From the NCBI GenBank assembly GCA_949298635.1, contig CASFXG010000006.1:1-63417 (forward strand): a stretch of 63,417 nt of DNA, given 5' to 3'. Below the pieces are notes generated by a model. The model was not told the DNA's origin. It saw only the letters and a list, made by a program, of their open reading frames with translations, and made no database searches. Of this stretch, positions 40,620-47,335 are shown in pieces (position 1 is the first letter of the stretch; each line of letters opens with the position of its first letter). The DNA is from an uncultured Coriobacteriaceae bacterium. Lineage in GTDB: Bacteria; Actinomycetota; Coriobacteriia; Coriobacteriales; Coriobacteriaceae. Position numbers and translations under genes: made by a program.

Positions 40620-41132
40620 ATGGAGACCCTGCAGGCAGTCATAGGCAAGCGCGACAGCGAGTTCACCGGCCTCAAGGGGCAGCTGCTGAAGTATCTCGGT
40701 ACGGCGTTCTTCTTTACCGTGTTCGGCCTGCTCATCGTGGCCGCGGGCGAGCGACACACGGCGATTGCGCCGGTGACGGAACCCGCTTCCGACCTGTTCT
40801 TCGCGTGCGCCGTTTCGCTGTACCCGGTGTGCGCCTGTGCGTCGCACCTTGCCAAGATGACGCGCGCGTATCGTGCGGGCGAGAAATTCGAGCTCGCGGG
40901 CGTGGTGCTCGCGGCATATGGTCGCGAGGGTGCGGCGCGTGCAGAAGAGGAGCAGGCGTCGATGCTCGAAGGGCGCGACCTTGTGCTCGCGATGCGCGCC
41001 GAGGGAACGGATGCGGTTGTCGACCGCTTCGGGCGCGACGGGGCATTTCGCATGAGCCGTGCGGTTTATCTCCTCACGATTGTCGTGTTCGCCGCCATTT
41101 TCGTGGCGATGCTCGTCGTGGCACCGTTCTAG
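40620..41132 (+). CDS. Hypothetical membrane protein
   Basis: A 170-residue protein with three probable transmembrane helices: residues 27-43 (LGTAFFFTVFGLLIVAAG), 57-78 and 147-168 (AVYLLTIVVFAAIFVAMLVV). The central 60 residues are charged and contain a helical EEEQASMLEGRDLVLAMRAEG. No family recognised. ATG at 40620 lies behind AAAGCGAGGACACC. Confidence 0.65.
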   Translation: METLQAVIGKRDSEFTGLKGQLLKYLGTAFFFTVFGLLIVAAGERHTAIAPVTEPASDLFFACAVSLYPVCACASHLAKMTRAYRAGEKFELAGVVLAAYGREGAARAEEEQASMLEGRDLVLAMRAEGTDAVVDRFGRDGAFRMSRAVYLLTIVVFAAIFVAMLVVAPF

Positions 41133-41237
41133 ATAACCAATACTTTTGCATAGGGCGTTGTAGATGCTCTTCTGAGCGTGTGGCGGCATGCGCCGCGTGC
41201 GTCTTTTGTGCGTCTACAAATTCTGCAGCAGGGTGAG

Positions 41238-41360
41238 CGTTCGACCTCCTACACTGGTACGCGCGCTAAACGGCGCCGGCCGGAAGGCCATTGGATGAGG
41301 GCGCGGCGGTACAGCCGTGGTAAGACGCCCCTAAGAGACCCGGAAGGGTAGGAGGAACGT
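41238..41360 (+). ncRNA. Structured 5' leader that can sequester the ribosome binding site
   Basis: CCTCCTAC (41245-41252) is the exact complement of GTAGGAGG (41348-41355), the Shine-Dalgarno of the gene at 41361; flanking bases extend the pairing (CGTTC with GAACG). Inside lie hairpins GGCC-GGAA-GGCC (about 41277-41288) and ACCC-GGAA-GGGT (41338-41349), both closed by GNRA-type loops, and a stem GGGCG...CGCCC (41299-41330) holding CGGC-GGTACA-GCCG. The outer and last hairpins compete for the same bases, the layout of a two-state regulator. I could not match it to a known riboswitch class. Confidence 0.5.
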
Positions 41361-42392
41361 ATGGCAGAGTACAACGAGAACGAGAACATGACGAATCTGG
41401 ATGAGACGATGAACGTCGTCGAGGAGGCGCTCGAGGTCGAGGAGGCTATCGAGGAAGCCGCTGAGATCGTAGAGGCTGCCGAGGAGGCTGAGCTCGCGGA
41501 GGATGTCGAGGACGACCTCGTTGCCGAGAATGACGACGAGGACGACGAGGCTGCTAACGCCCCCGCGCCTGAGGAGCTCGACGACCTGCTGTTTGATAAG
41601 GTGAACCGTGCGGCTCGTCTGCTTCGCAACCGCAAGTCCGCGCTTGCCGATGAGGCTGCCGAGGAGGCCGAGCGCACGAAGGACCTCGTGCGCGCGCTGC
41701 GCCTGCTCGAGCTCAAGAGCCGTATGGAAGAGAAGGAGATGGCAGACCTTCTGGGCATGCGCCTGCGTGCTCTGAACGAGCTACTGGTCGAGGCCGAGAA
41801 GCACGACATCGTTGGCCGCATTGAGCCCGAAGACGGCGACATGCGCCACATCGTGGTCTTCGCGAGCGAGGACGCCGTGGCGATGGCCGAGGCGCGCGGC
41901 AGCAAGCGCAAGAAGCTCGTGCCCACGCTTTCCTCGGACGATGCTCGCACGCTGCTGGGCATCCTTGACGCCATCATCAACCCGCTCACCGAGATGGGCT
42001 GCGATGTCGACCGCTCGCGCGATGATCGCGGCGGCGACCGTGGTGGTCGCGGCGGCTTCGGTGGCCGCGGTGGCCGTGACGATCGCGGTGGTCGCGGTGG
42101 CTTTGGTGGCCGTGACGACCGCGGCGGACGTGGCGGCTTTGGTGGCCGTGGCGGCGACCGTGGTGGCCGTGGCGGTTTCGGCGATCGTGATCGTGGCGGA
42201 CGCGGTGGCTTCGGTGGTGACCGCGGCGGCCGTGGCGGCTTCGGCGGCCGTGACGACCGTGGCGGGCGCGGCGGCTTCGGCGACCGCGGTGGCCGTGGTG
42301 GTTACAACGGCGGTGGCCGTGGCGGCTTCGGCGGCCGTGACGACCGTGGTGGTCGCGGCGGCTTTGGTGGCCGTGGCGGGTATCGCGGGTAA
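41361..42392 (+). CDS. Winged-helix protein with C-terminal RGG-box RNA-binding tail
   Basis: A 343-residue protein in three parts. Residues 1-70 are extremely acidic (runs of Glu, Asp and Ala). Residues 72-200 resemble a MarR-type winged helix: VNRAARLLRNRKSALADEAA, LKSRMEEKEMADLLGMRLRA, and a wing-like VGRIEPEDGDMRHIVVFAS. Residues 218-343 are RGG/RGGFGGR repeats typical of RNA-binding, phase-separating tails. A DNA- or protein-binding winged helix fused to an RGG tail is unusual in bacteria. ATG at 41361 follows GTAGGAGGAACGT. The gene has its own leader and terminator. Confidence 0.8.
   Translation: MAEYNENENMTNLDETMNVVEEALEVEEAIEEAAEIVEAAEEAELAEDVEDDLVAENDDEDDEAANAPAPEELDDLLFDKVNRAARLLRNRKSALADEAAEEAERTKDLVRALRLLELKSRMEEKEMADLLGMRLRALNELLVEAEKHDIVGRIEPEDGDMRHIVVFASEDAVAMAEARGSKRKKLVPTLSSDDARTLLGILDAIINPLTEMGCDVDRSRDDRGGDRGGRGGFGGRGGRDDRGGRGGFGGRDDRGGRGGFGGRGGDRGGRGGFGDRDRGGRGGFGGDRGGRGGFGGRDDRGGRGGFGDRGGRGGYNGGGRGGFGGRDDRGGRGGFGGRGGYRG
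42010..42390 (+). repeat. Coding tandem repeats (RGGFGGR/D units)
   Basis: The 3' third of the gene is made of imperfect 27-39 bp units of the form GGTCGCGGTGGCTTTGGTGG CCGTGACGACCG. Copy number is likely to vary by recombination. Confidence 0.85.
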
Positions 42393-42431
42393 ATCCTGCG
42401 CTGCGTTACGGCCAAGTTCGCATAGGGCGAT

Positions 42432-42463
42432 GGGGAGGTGTCCAGCAGGGCGCCTCCCCTTTT
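42432..42463 (+). terminator. Rho-independent terminator
   Basis: GGGGAGGTG and CGCCTCCCC form the stem (one G-T pair), followed by TTTTCG. It ends the winged-helix/RGG transcript. Confidence 0.85.
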
Positions 42464-42483
42464 CGTAAACAAGGTTCGCCGAA

Positions 42484-42518
42484 CAAAAAAGAGGGGCCGC
42501 TCATTTGAACGACCCCTC
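42484..42518 (-). terminator. Rho-independent terminator of the rubrerythrin gene
   Basis: On the minus strand GAGGGGTCGTT pairs with the GGCCCCTC side, followed by TTTTTTG. It lies 28 nt after the rubrerythrin stop. Confidence 0.8.
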
Positions 42519-42545
42519 AAAACAGCCAGGCTGTTTTCGTGCGGT

Positions 42546-43103
42546 TTAGCCGAAGTAGCGCTTAAGCAGGCCGGCGAACGCTTTGCCGTGGCGAGCCTCG
42601 TCGCGCGCCATCTCGTGCACGGTGTCGTGGATGGCGTCGAGGCCGGCGGCCTTGGCGCGCTTGGCGAGATCGGTCTTGCCAGCGGTGGCACCATTCTCGG
42701 CCTCAACGCGCATCTCGAGGTTCTTCTTGGTGGAGTCGGTCACGACTTCGCCCAGGAGCTCAGCGAACTTGGCGGCGTGCTCGGCCTCCTCATAGGCGGC
42801 CTTCTCCCAGTACAGGCCGATCTCGGGGTAGCCCTCGCGGTGTGCGACGCGCGCCATGGCGAGGTACATACCAACCTCGGAGCACTCGCCCTCGAAGTTG
42901 GCGCGGAGGTCGTTCACGATGTCCTCGGAGACCTCGGGGAGCTTGCCCACGCCCACGACGTGCTCGGCAGCCCAGGTCATATCGCCGGCCATCTTGGTGA
43001 AGCGGGAGCCGTCAACGCCGCACTGGGGGCACTTGAAACCCTCGGGCAGCTCCTCACCGTCGAACTCTTCAACGTAACCGCAAACGGGGCAAACGAACTT
43101 CAT
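42546..43103 (-). CDS. Reverse rubrerythrin (NADH peroxidase-type)
   Basis: A 185-residue diiron protein that detoxifies peroxide in anaerobes. Unlike classical rubrerythrin, the rubredoxin-like Fe(Cys)4 site is at the N-terminus (CPVCGY and CPQCG, residues 5-28) and the ferritin-like four-helix domain follows, with ligand motifs [31 protein letters not shown] and [15 protein letters not shown] at 43103 follows AAAGGAGTGCACC. A Fur/PerR-like palindrome lies 96 nt upstream, and a strong terminator follows, so it is a single-gene stress unit. Confidence 0.93.
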   Translation of the reverse strand: MKFVCPVCGYVEEFDGEELPEGFKCPQCGVDGSRFTKMAGDMTWAAEHVVGVGKLPEVSEDIVNDLRANFEGECSEVGMYLAMARVAHREGYPEIGLYWEKAAYEEAEHAAKFAELLGEVVTDSTKKNLEMRVEAENGATAGKTDLAKRAKAAGLDAIHDTVHEMARDEARHGKAFAGLLKRYFG

Positions 43104-43198
43104 GGTGCACTCCTTTGAGTAGGAAATCGCGCGTCTTGGCAACGGTTGTAACCAAGCGCGCCTAACGTCTCCGATTATGGCAAATTGTTGGCGGAGTT

Positions 43199-43219
43199 GA
43201 ATCATATTGAGAATGATTC
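43199..43219. promoter_or_regulatory. Fur/PerR-like operator candidate
   Basis: GAATCAT (43199-43205) and ATGATTC (43213-43219) are a perfect 7-bp inverted repeat with a 7-nt centre (ATTGAGA). The AT-rich core stands out from the GC-rich surroundings and lies between the divergent rubrerythrin and restriction enzyme genes. Confidence 0.5.
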
Positions 43220-43329
43220 TTAAAAGCACGCACGACCTTCACAGTAAGTAATACAAGGGTAACTTGAGATAGGGCATCGTGGCCGGGTCACCATGCGCTA
43301 TGCTGTTCTCGACCGTGAAAGGAGCAAAG

Positions 43330-44055
43330 ATGGCCGTGCACGCCTACGGGCTTTCGTGGATTGACGAGCAGCGTCTCTTCGAGGTGGCAGATCATGTTTT
43401 CGGCAAGATGCTCGCCGCACGCAGTGGCAAGCCGCTTCCGCCCGACCCGTTCACGCTGGTGGCTCAGGCGAAGCTTCTCGATGAACCGCTTCAGGCCATC
43501 GTCGATTTCGACGATCTTCGTTCGCGGAATAAATCGCTTTCGAACGCTATCGGGCTGTGGCATCAGAAGGTGCTCGGGCTGTCGCCGCGCCTCATCGAGC
43601 TCGGATCGAACGGTGGCGGCGTGGATTTGCGCACGGCGCCGGACGTGCTGCTTCCCACGTGGGAAAAGCCCGGGTATTTCGAGGTAAAGAATCGCTTCAA
43701 CACCATCAAGGCGTCGGACGAGAAGGATGTTTGGGATAAGCTGAAGTTGCTTGCGCAGAGCAACGGTGCCGTATCGTACCTGGTTCAGGTGATTCCCGGC
43801 GCGCACGAGCCCTACGACCGGCCGTGGGTGCCCTCGGGACGCACGTCGGACGAGCGCGTCCGCTGCTGCGACGGTGTGACGGCGTATGCCTTCGCGTTCG
43901 ATCGGCCGACGGCTCTGCACGAGCTGTATCGTGCGATGCCGGCGGTCTTGGACGATGTGCGCATGGAGCATGGGCTGTCGCTCGCGACGGCGGTCGAGGA
44001 CGAGCTCGCTGACCGTCTGTTCAACGACGTGTTCCCGGGGGAACCGGCGAAGTAG
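43330..44055 (+). CDS. Probable type II restriction endonuclease (Eco47II/Sau96I-like)
   Basis: A 241-residue protein with a PD-(D/E)XK nuclease core: PD at residues 104-105 and EVK at 118-120 (TAPDVLLPTWEKPGYFEVKN). The preceding IGLWHQKVLG and following NRFNTIKASDEKDVWDKL stretches fit my memory of the Eco47II family, whose members cut GGNCC/GGWCC; the exact site cannot be read here. A cytosine methyltransferase gene follows 319 nt downstream in the same direction. ATG at 43330 follows AAAGGAGCAAAG. Confidence 0.7.
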   Translation: MAVHAYGLSWIDEQRLFEVADHVFGKMLAARSGKPLPPDPFTLVAQAKLLDEPLQAIVDFDDLRSRNKSLSNAIGLWHQKVLGLSPRLIELGSNGGGVDLRTAPDVLLPTWEKPGYFEVKNRFNTIKASDEKDVWDKLKLLAQSNGAVSYLVQVIPGAHEPYDRPWVPSGRTSDERVRCCDGVTAYAFAFDRPTALHELYRAMPAVLDDVRMEHGLSLATAVEDELADRLFNDVFPGEPAK

Positions 44056-44079
44056 GCCATGCGCCAGGTGGCCCCGTGG

Positions 44080-44215
44080 GTGGGACGCCGAGACCCGGTG
44101 CCAAAGTCTCGCAGGAACGAGGTGGGACTTTGGCACCAGGTCTTAACGTCCCACTTCCGGGATTCATGATGCAGAATTATCCGTTTGCGCGTGCCACAAC
44201 GGATAAACTTGCATC
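44080..44215. repeat. Palindrome cluster: A, A, D
   Basis: Family A copies at 44080-44112 and 44122-44154 (opposite orientation to each other) and a family D copy at 44168-44215 (GATGCAGAATTATCCGTTT and AACGGATAAACTTGCATC). It lies inside the restriction-modification locus, between the endonuclease and methyltransferase genes. A degenerate A-like remnant is at 44255-44277. Confidence 0.85.
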
Positions 44216-44322
44216 GCGAAGCCTGGTTCACCAAGTATCGTCGCGCGAGATGTTCAGTCGGGACTCAAATTCCCACCTTCCTGTTTGACGGGCGCGCTGT
44301 TTTGTCCGCATGGTAAGATATG

Positions 44323-44353
44323 GTAACCCCTGCATAGGTAGGGGTTATTTTTT
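44323..44353 (+). terminator. Intrinsic terminator/attenuator directly before the methyltransferase gene
   Basis: AACCCCTGCATAGGTAGGGG and TT form a stem (AACCCCT/AGGGGTT) followed by ATTTTTTG. It is only 22 nt upstream of the methyltransferase start, so it either ends the endonuclease transcript or acts as an attenuator for the methyltransferase. The stem is also a palindrome that a regulator could bind. Confidence 0.7.
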
Positions 44354-44374
44354 GGACGAAAAGGATGGATGCCG

Positions 44375-45655
44375 ATGAGCGCTGCGGCAAGCGAGTCTAC
44401 GGAACGGTCTGCAGAAGACTTGGTCACGGCGTCGGCCGCTGCGGCCGAGCTCGGCGTTTCGGTCGACACGGTGCGCCGCTGGAGCAAGCTCGGCCTCATC
44501 AAGGATACGCGCGACGCTCGGAACCGCCGGCTGTTCTCGCGCGCGGAGCTTGAGCGCCTGCACCGCAAACTTAACGGCGAAGGCGAATCGCAGTACCGCG
44601 TGCTCGAGAGCGGGGAGCTCTTCGATGGTGCGACCTGCATCGACCTCTTCGCGGGCGCGGGGGGAACCGCGCTCGGCTTCCACAACGCGGGGCTCAAGCA
44701 CGTGTACCTCAACGAGATTGACCGCGACGCGGCGGCGACGCTTGTGCACAACAGCGAGACCCACGGGTTAGGTTGGAACGTCGACAACCGCGACGTGTGC
44801 GAGGTCGATTTCACAGGCATGCAGGCCGAGGTCATCCAGGCGGGGTTTCCGTGCCAGGCGTTCAGCTATGCGGGCAAGAGCCGCGGCTTCGAGGACACAC
44901 GCGGCACGCTCTTCTTCGAGTTCGCGCGTGCCATTCGCGACGTCCGGCCGAAGATTGCCATCGGCGAGAACGTGCGCGGTCTCGTGAAACACGACGGCGG
45001 GCGTACGCTCACTACGATGCTCGAGACGCTTGACCAGCTAGGATACCGCGTGCGCTACCGCGTGCTGCGCTCGCAGTACCTCGATGTCCCGCAGAAGCGC
45101 GAGCGCCTCATTATGTTCGCTGTACGCCGCGACCTTGACCTTCCGTTCATCTTCCCGCGCGAACGCGATTACTTCATCACCCTGCGCGAGGCGCTACGCG
45201 GTTGCCCGGCGAGCCCGGGGCAGGAGTATCCGGAGAAGAAGCGCCGCGTGATGGAGCAGGTGCCGCCGGGCGGGTATTGGCGTGATCTGCCGGAAGAGGT
45301 GCAGAAAGAGTACATGGGCGGCAGCTATTACCTCACCGGAGGCCGCACCGGCATGGCGCGGCGCCTCTCGTGGGACGAGCCGAGCCTCACGCTCACGTGC
45401 GCGCCGGCGCAAAAGCAAACCGAGCGCTGCCACCCGGAAGAGACGCGTCCGCTTACTGTGCGCGAATATGCGCGCATCCAGACCTTCCCGGACGATTGGG
45501 AGTTCTGCGGATCCATGGCGCACCAGTACAAGCAGATCGGCAACGCCGTGCCCGTGAACCTGGGGTACCATGTGGGCCGCTGTGTGCTTGCCGCGCTCGG
45601 CTACATTCCCGTGGACGACGGCATGGATGTGATCTTGCCGGAGGCGGGGGAGTAG
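44375..45655 (+). CDS. DNA (cytosine-5) methyltransferase with N-terminal HTH
   Basis: A 426-residue m5C methyltransferase. Residues 8-68 are a MerR/excisionase-like helix-turn-helix (TASAAAAELGVSVDTVRRW, KDTRDARNRRLFSRAELERL). The catalytic part then shows motif I (CIDLFAGAGGTALGFHNAG), IV with the catalytic cysteine (AGFPCQAFSYAGK), VI (ENVRGLV), VIII (QKRERLIMF), IX (REYARIQTFPDDW) and X (QIGNAVPVN). The HTH probably makes it a repressor of the restriction unit, as in SsoII-type enzymes. ATG at 44375 is 9 nt after AAGGA; an ATG at 44369 is too close to it. Confidence 0.92.
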   Translation: MSAAASESTERSAEDLVTASAAAAELGVSVDTVRRWSKLGLIKDTRDARNRRLFSRAELERLHRKLNGEGESQYRVLESGELFDGATCIDLFAGAGGTALGFHNAGLKHVYLNEIDRDAAATLVHNSETHGLGWNVDNRDVCEVDFTGMQAEVIQAGFPCQAFSYAGKSRGFEDTRGTLFFEFARAIRDVRPKIAIGENVRGLVKHDGGRTLTTMLETLDQLGYRVRYRVLRSQYLDVPQKRERLIMFAVRRDLDLPFIFPRERDYFITLREALRGCPASPGQEYPEKKRRVMEQVPPGGYWRDLPEEVQKEYMGGSYYLTGGRTGMARRLSWDEPSLTLTCAPAQKQTERCHPEETRPLTVREYARIQTFPDDWEFCGSMAHQYKQIGNAVPVNLGYHVGRCVLAALGYIPVDDGMDVILPEAGE

Positions 45656-45831
45656 GAGCCGCTCGCTCGCTACTCGCTACTGCAGGGTCTCCTGGCTACT
45701 TTCCGTACACCTCGTCATGTGTCAACGTCTTACTTTTGTCCGCACGGGGGTCGATACTACGCTCGTACCGAAAAGGGCGTGCCAGTGGCTGTAGGAGAGC
45801 CGCCGGCGCGCATCGACCAGAGGAGGTCGCC

Positions 45832-46158
45832 ATGTACGAGCCGTCGCCTGTTCTCATGTCGTTCCACATTGCTGGCTTCCAGCATTGGGATGGCGCTCGT
45901 GTGCTGGGGGAGCTTACAGCGGGCATGGAGCTCGATCTTGTGCCGGAATTCGATAACCCACATGATCCCAACGCCATTGCTATCCGTTATGGGGGTGCAA
46001 AGCTCGGCTATGTCCCGGCGGATTTGAATGAGGTGCTCGCCACGCTCATGTTCTATGGTCACGGAGACGTGTTCGAGTGCGTTGTTCAACAGGTCGCACC
46101 GGAGCGCAGTCCGTGGCATCAGGTGCGCGTGGGTGTCTACGTGTCGGATGCGCGGTAG
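45832..46158 (+). CDS. HIRAN-domain protein
   Basis: A 108-residue single-domain protein. The HIRAN signature is clear: FHIAGFQHWDGARVLGEL, ELDLVPEFDNPHDPNAIAI and LGYVPADLNEVLATLM. HIRAN domains bind DNA ends or 3' single-strand tips, usually as part of helicases; a free-standing form next to a restriction-modification pair may help process damaged or cut DNA. ATG at 45832 follows AGAGGAGGTCGCC. Confidence 0.88.
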   Translation: MYEPSPVLMSFHIAGFQHWDGARVLGELTAGMELDLVPEFDNPHDPNAIAIRYGGAKLGYVPADLNEVLATLMFYGHGDVFECVVQQVAPERSPWHQVRVGVYVSDAR

Positions 46159-46184
46159 ATCGCGGTAGCAGGAGCTGAGCTTGG

Positions 46185-46214
46185 AAAAAAGAGGGCGCAC
46201 GGTCGTACGCCCTC
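46185..46214 (-). terminator. Rho-independent terminator of the SDR gene
   Basis: On the minus strand GAGGGCG and CGCCCTC pair around an inner GTAC...GTGC hairpin and are followed by TTTTTTCC. It lies 30 nt past the SDR stop and 27 nt past the convergent HIRAN gene. Confidence 0.85.
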
Positions 46215-46243
46215 CGAAGCTTCCGGTGAACAGACGCCAGTGC

Positions 46244-46984
46244 CTAGACCGTCATGCCGCCATCGACCGCGAGCACTTCGCCGGTGATATAGGAAGCAAG
46301 GTCGCTTGCGAGGAACACGAAGGCGTTTGCAACGTCCTCCGGCTGGCCAACGCGCTTGAGCGGGATACCCGCCTCGATGGGAGCGATGACCTCTTCAGGC
46401 AGGCACGCTACCATGTCGGTCGCAGTAACGCCCGGCGCAACGGCGTTCACGCGAATGCCGGCGGGACCCAGTTCACGGGCGAGCGAGATGGTGAGGCCAT
46501 TCACGGCGAACTTGCTCATGGGGTAGGCGACGCCTGAGGGCTGACCCATCTTGGCAACCATCGAGCTTGTGTTGATGATCACGCCGCCGGCTTCAAGTAC
46601 GCGTGCCGCAGCCTGGCAGCCGTTGAAGACGCCTTTGATGTTGATGTCGACGATACTGTCGAGGTCATTCGGCTGATACTCATCAAGCGGCTGGGACTGC
46701 GAGATGCCCGCGTTGTTGCATACGATCTCGAGTCCACCGAAGTGATCCTTGACCTCACGGAATGCCGCTTCGAGTGCAGCTTCGTCGCCCACGTTCGGCC
46801 AGATGCCCATAACGGGCGCCTCGGGGTTCTCGGCGAGGATGGCATCGACGGCCTTTTGCGCCGTCTCCTCACGGCTGCCGCACAGGGCGACGCTGGCGCC
46901 TTCCTCGAGGAAACGCTTCACGATCGCAAGTCCGATGCCGCGCGATCCTCCTGTAACGACGGCGGTCTTTCCTTTGAGTAGCAT
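46244..46984 (-). CDS. Short-chain dehydrogenase/reductase (FabG/hydroxysteroid dehydrogenase-like)
   Basis: A 246-residue classical SDR. Cofactor loop TGGSRGIGLAI (residues 11-21), NNAGISQSQ, and the catalytic Ser-Tyr-Lys set in INTSSMVAKMG and AYPMSKFAVNG. DINIKGVFNG and APGVTATDM are found both in 3-oxoacyl-ACP reductases and in bile acid BaiA-type 3-alpha-hydroxysteroid dehydrogenases. With no fatty acid genes nearby and a likely gut host, a steroid or bile acid activity is possible but unproven. ATG at 46984 follows AAAGGAGCACC. Confidence 0.88.
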   Translation of the reverse strand: MLLKGKTAVVTGGSRGIGLAIVKRFLEEGASVALCGSREETAQKAVDAILAENPEAPVMGIWPNVGDEAALEAAFREVKDHFGGLEIVCNNAGISQSQPLDEYQPNDLDSIVDINIKGVFNGCQAAARVLEAGGVIINTSSMVAKMGQPSGVAYPMSKFAVNGLTISLARELGPAGIRVNAVAPGVTATDMVACLPEEVIAPIEAGIPLKRVGQPEDVANAFVFLASDLASYITGEVLAVDGGMTV

Positions 46985-47335
46985 GGTGCTCCTTTCGACT
47001 GGCGCGCCCGATGCCGGGGCACCTGGCACGGTTCTGCGTTGAGCACCATAACGCGACACGCGCGCGAACGGGCGAATGGCGGGAAGAAATCGGTGTACGG
47101 TGACCCCGGAATCGGCGATTGGAAAGCGCGCGGTTTGAGCTCGTCCCGCGCCCGGAGCTATCTGTTGAATTCTCGGAAGGAAATACTATCGGAAGTGAAT
47201 TCATGCTCACTACCGTTAAAGAGGCAATAACGGAAGTGAGATGGGCTTCACTTCCGGTTGATATGCCCTAACGGAAGTGAGATGGGCTTCACTTCCGTTG
47301 CACCTGTTCGGAGCGTTCTTGTTTTCAGTAACGGC
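46985..47335. repeat. Gene-free gap with three family I palindromes
   Basis: The first 200 nt show nothing recognisable. The rest has three spaced palindromes: ATCGGAAGTGA...TCACTACCGTTA (about 47188-47217), AACGGAAGTGAGATGGGC and TTCACTTCCGGTT (47228-47260), and TAACGGAAGTGAGATGGGC and TTCACTTCCGTT (47269-47299). Copies two and three are direct repeats 42 nt apart. They could be repeat elements or an operator array. Confidence 0.7.

Noticed and set aside
41238-41360. Assignment of the leader to the c-di-AMP, c-di-GMP or RNase P RNA classes
   Set aside because: Isolated words such as CCCGGAAGGG and GGTAAGA recall these RNAs, but the full set of conserved joints and helices is not there.
44323-44353. 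Simple reading of the hairpin as only the endonuclease terminator
   Set aside because: The endonuclease stop is 268 nt upstream and the hairpin touches the methyltransferase leader, so I keep both the terminator and the attenuator or operator reading open.
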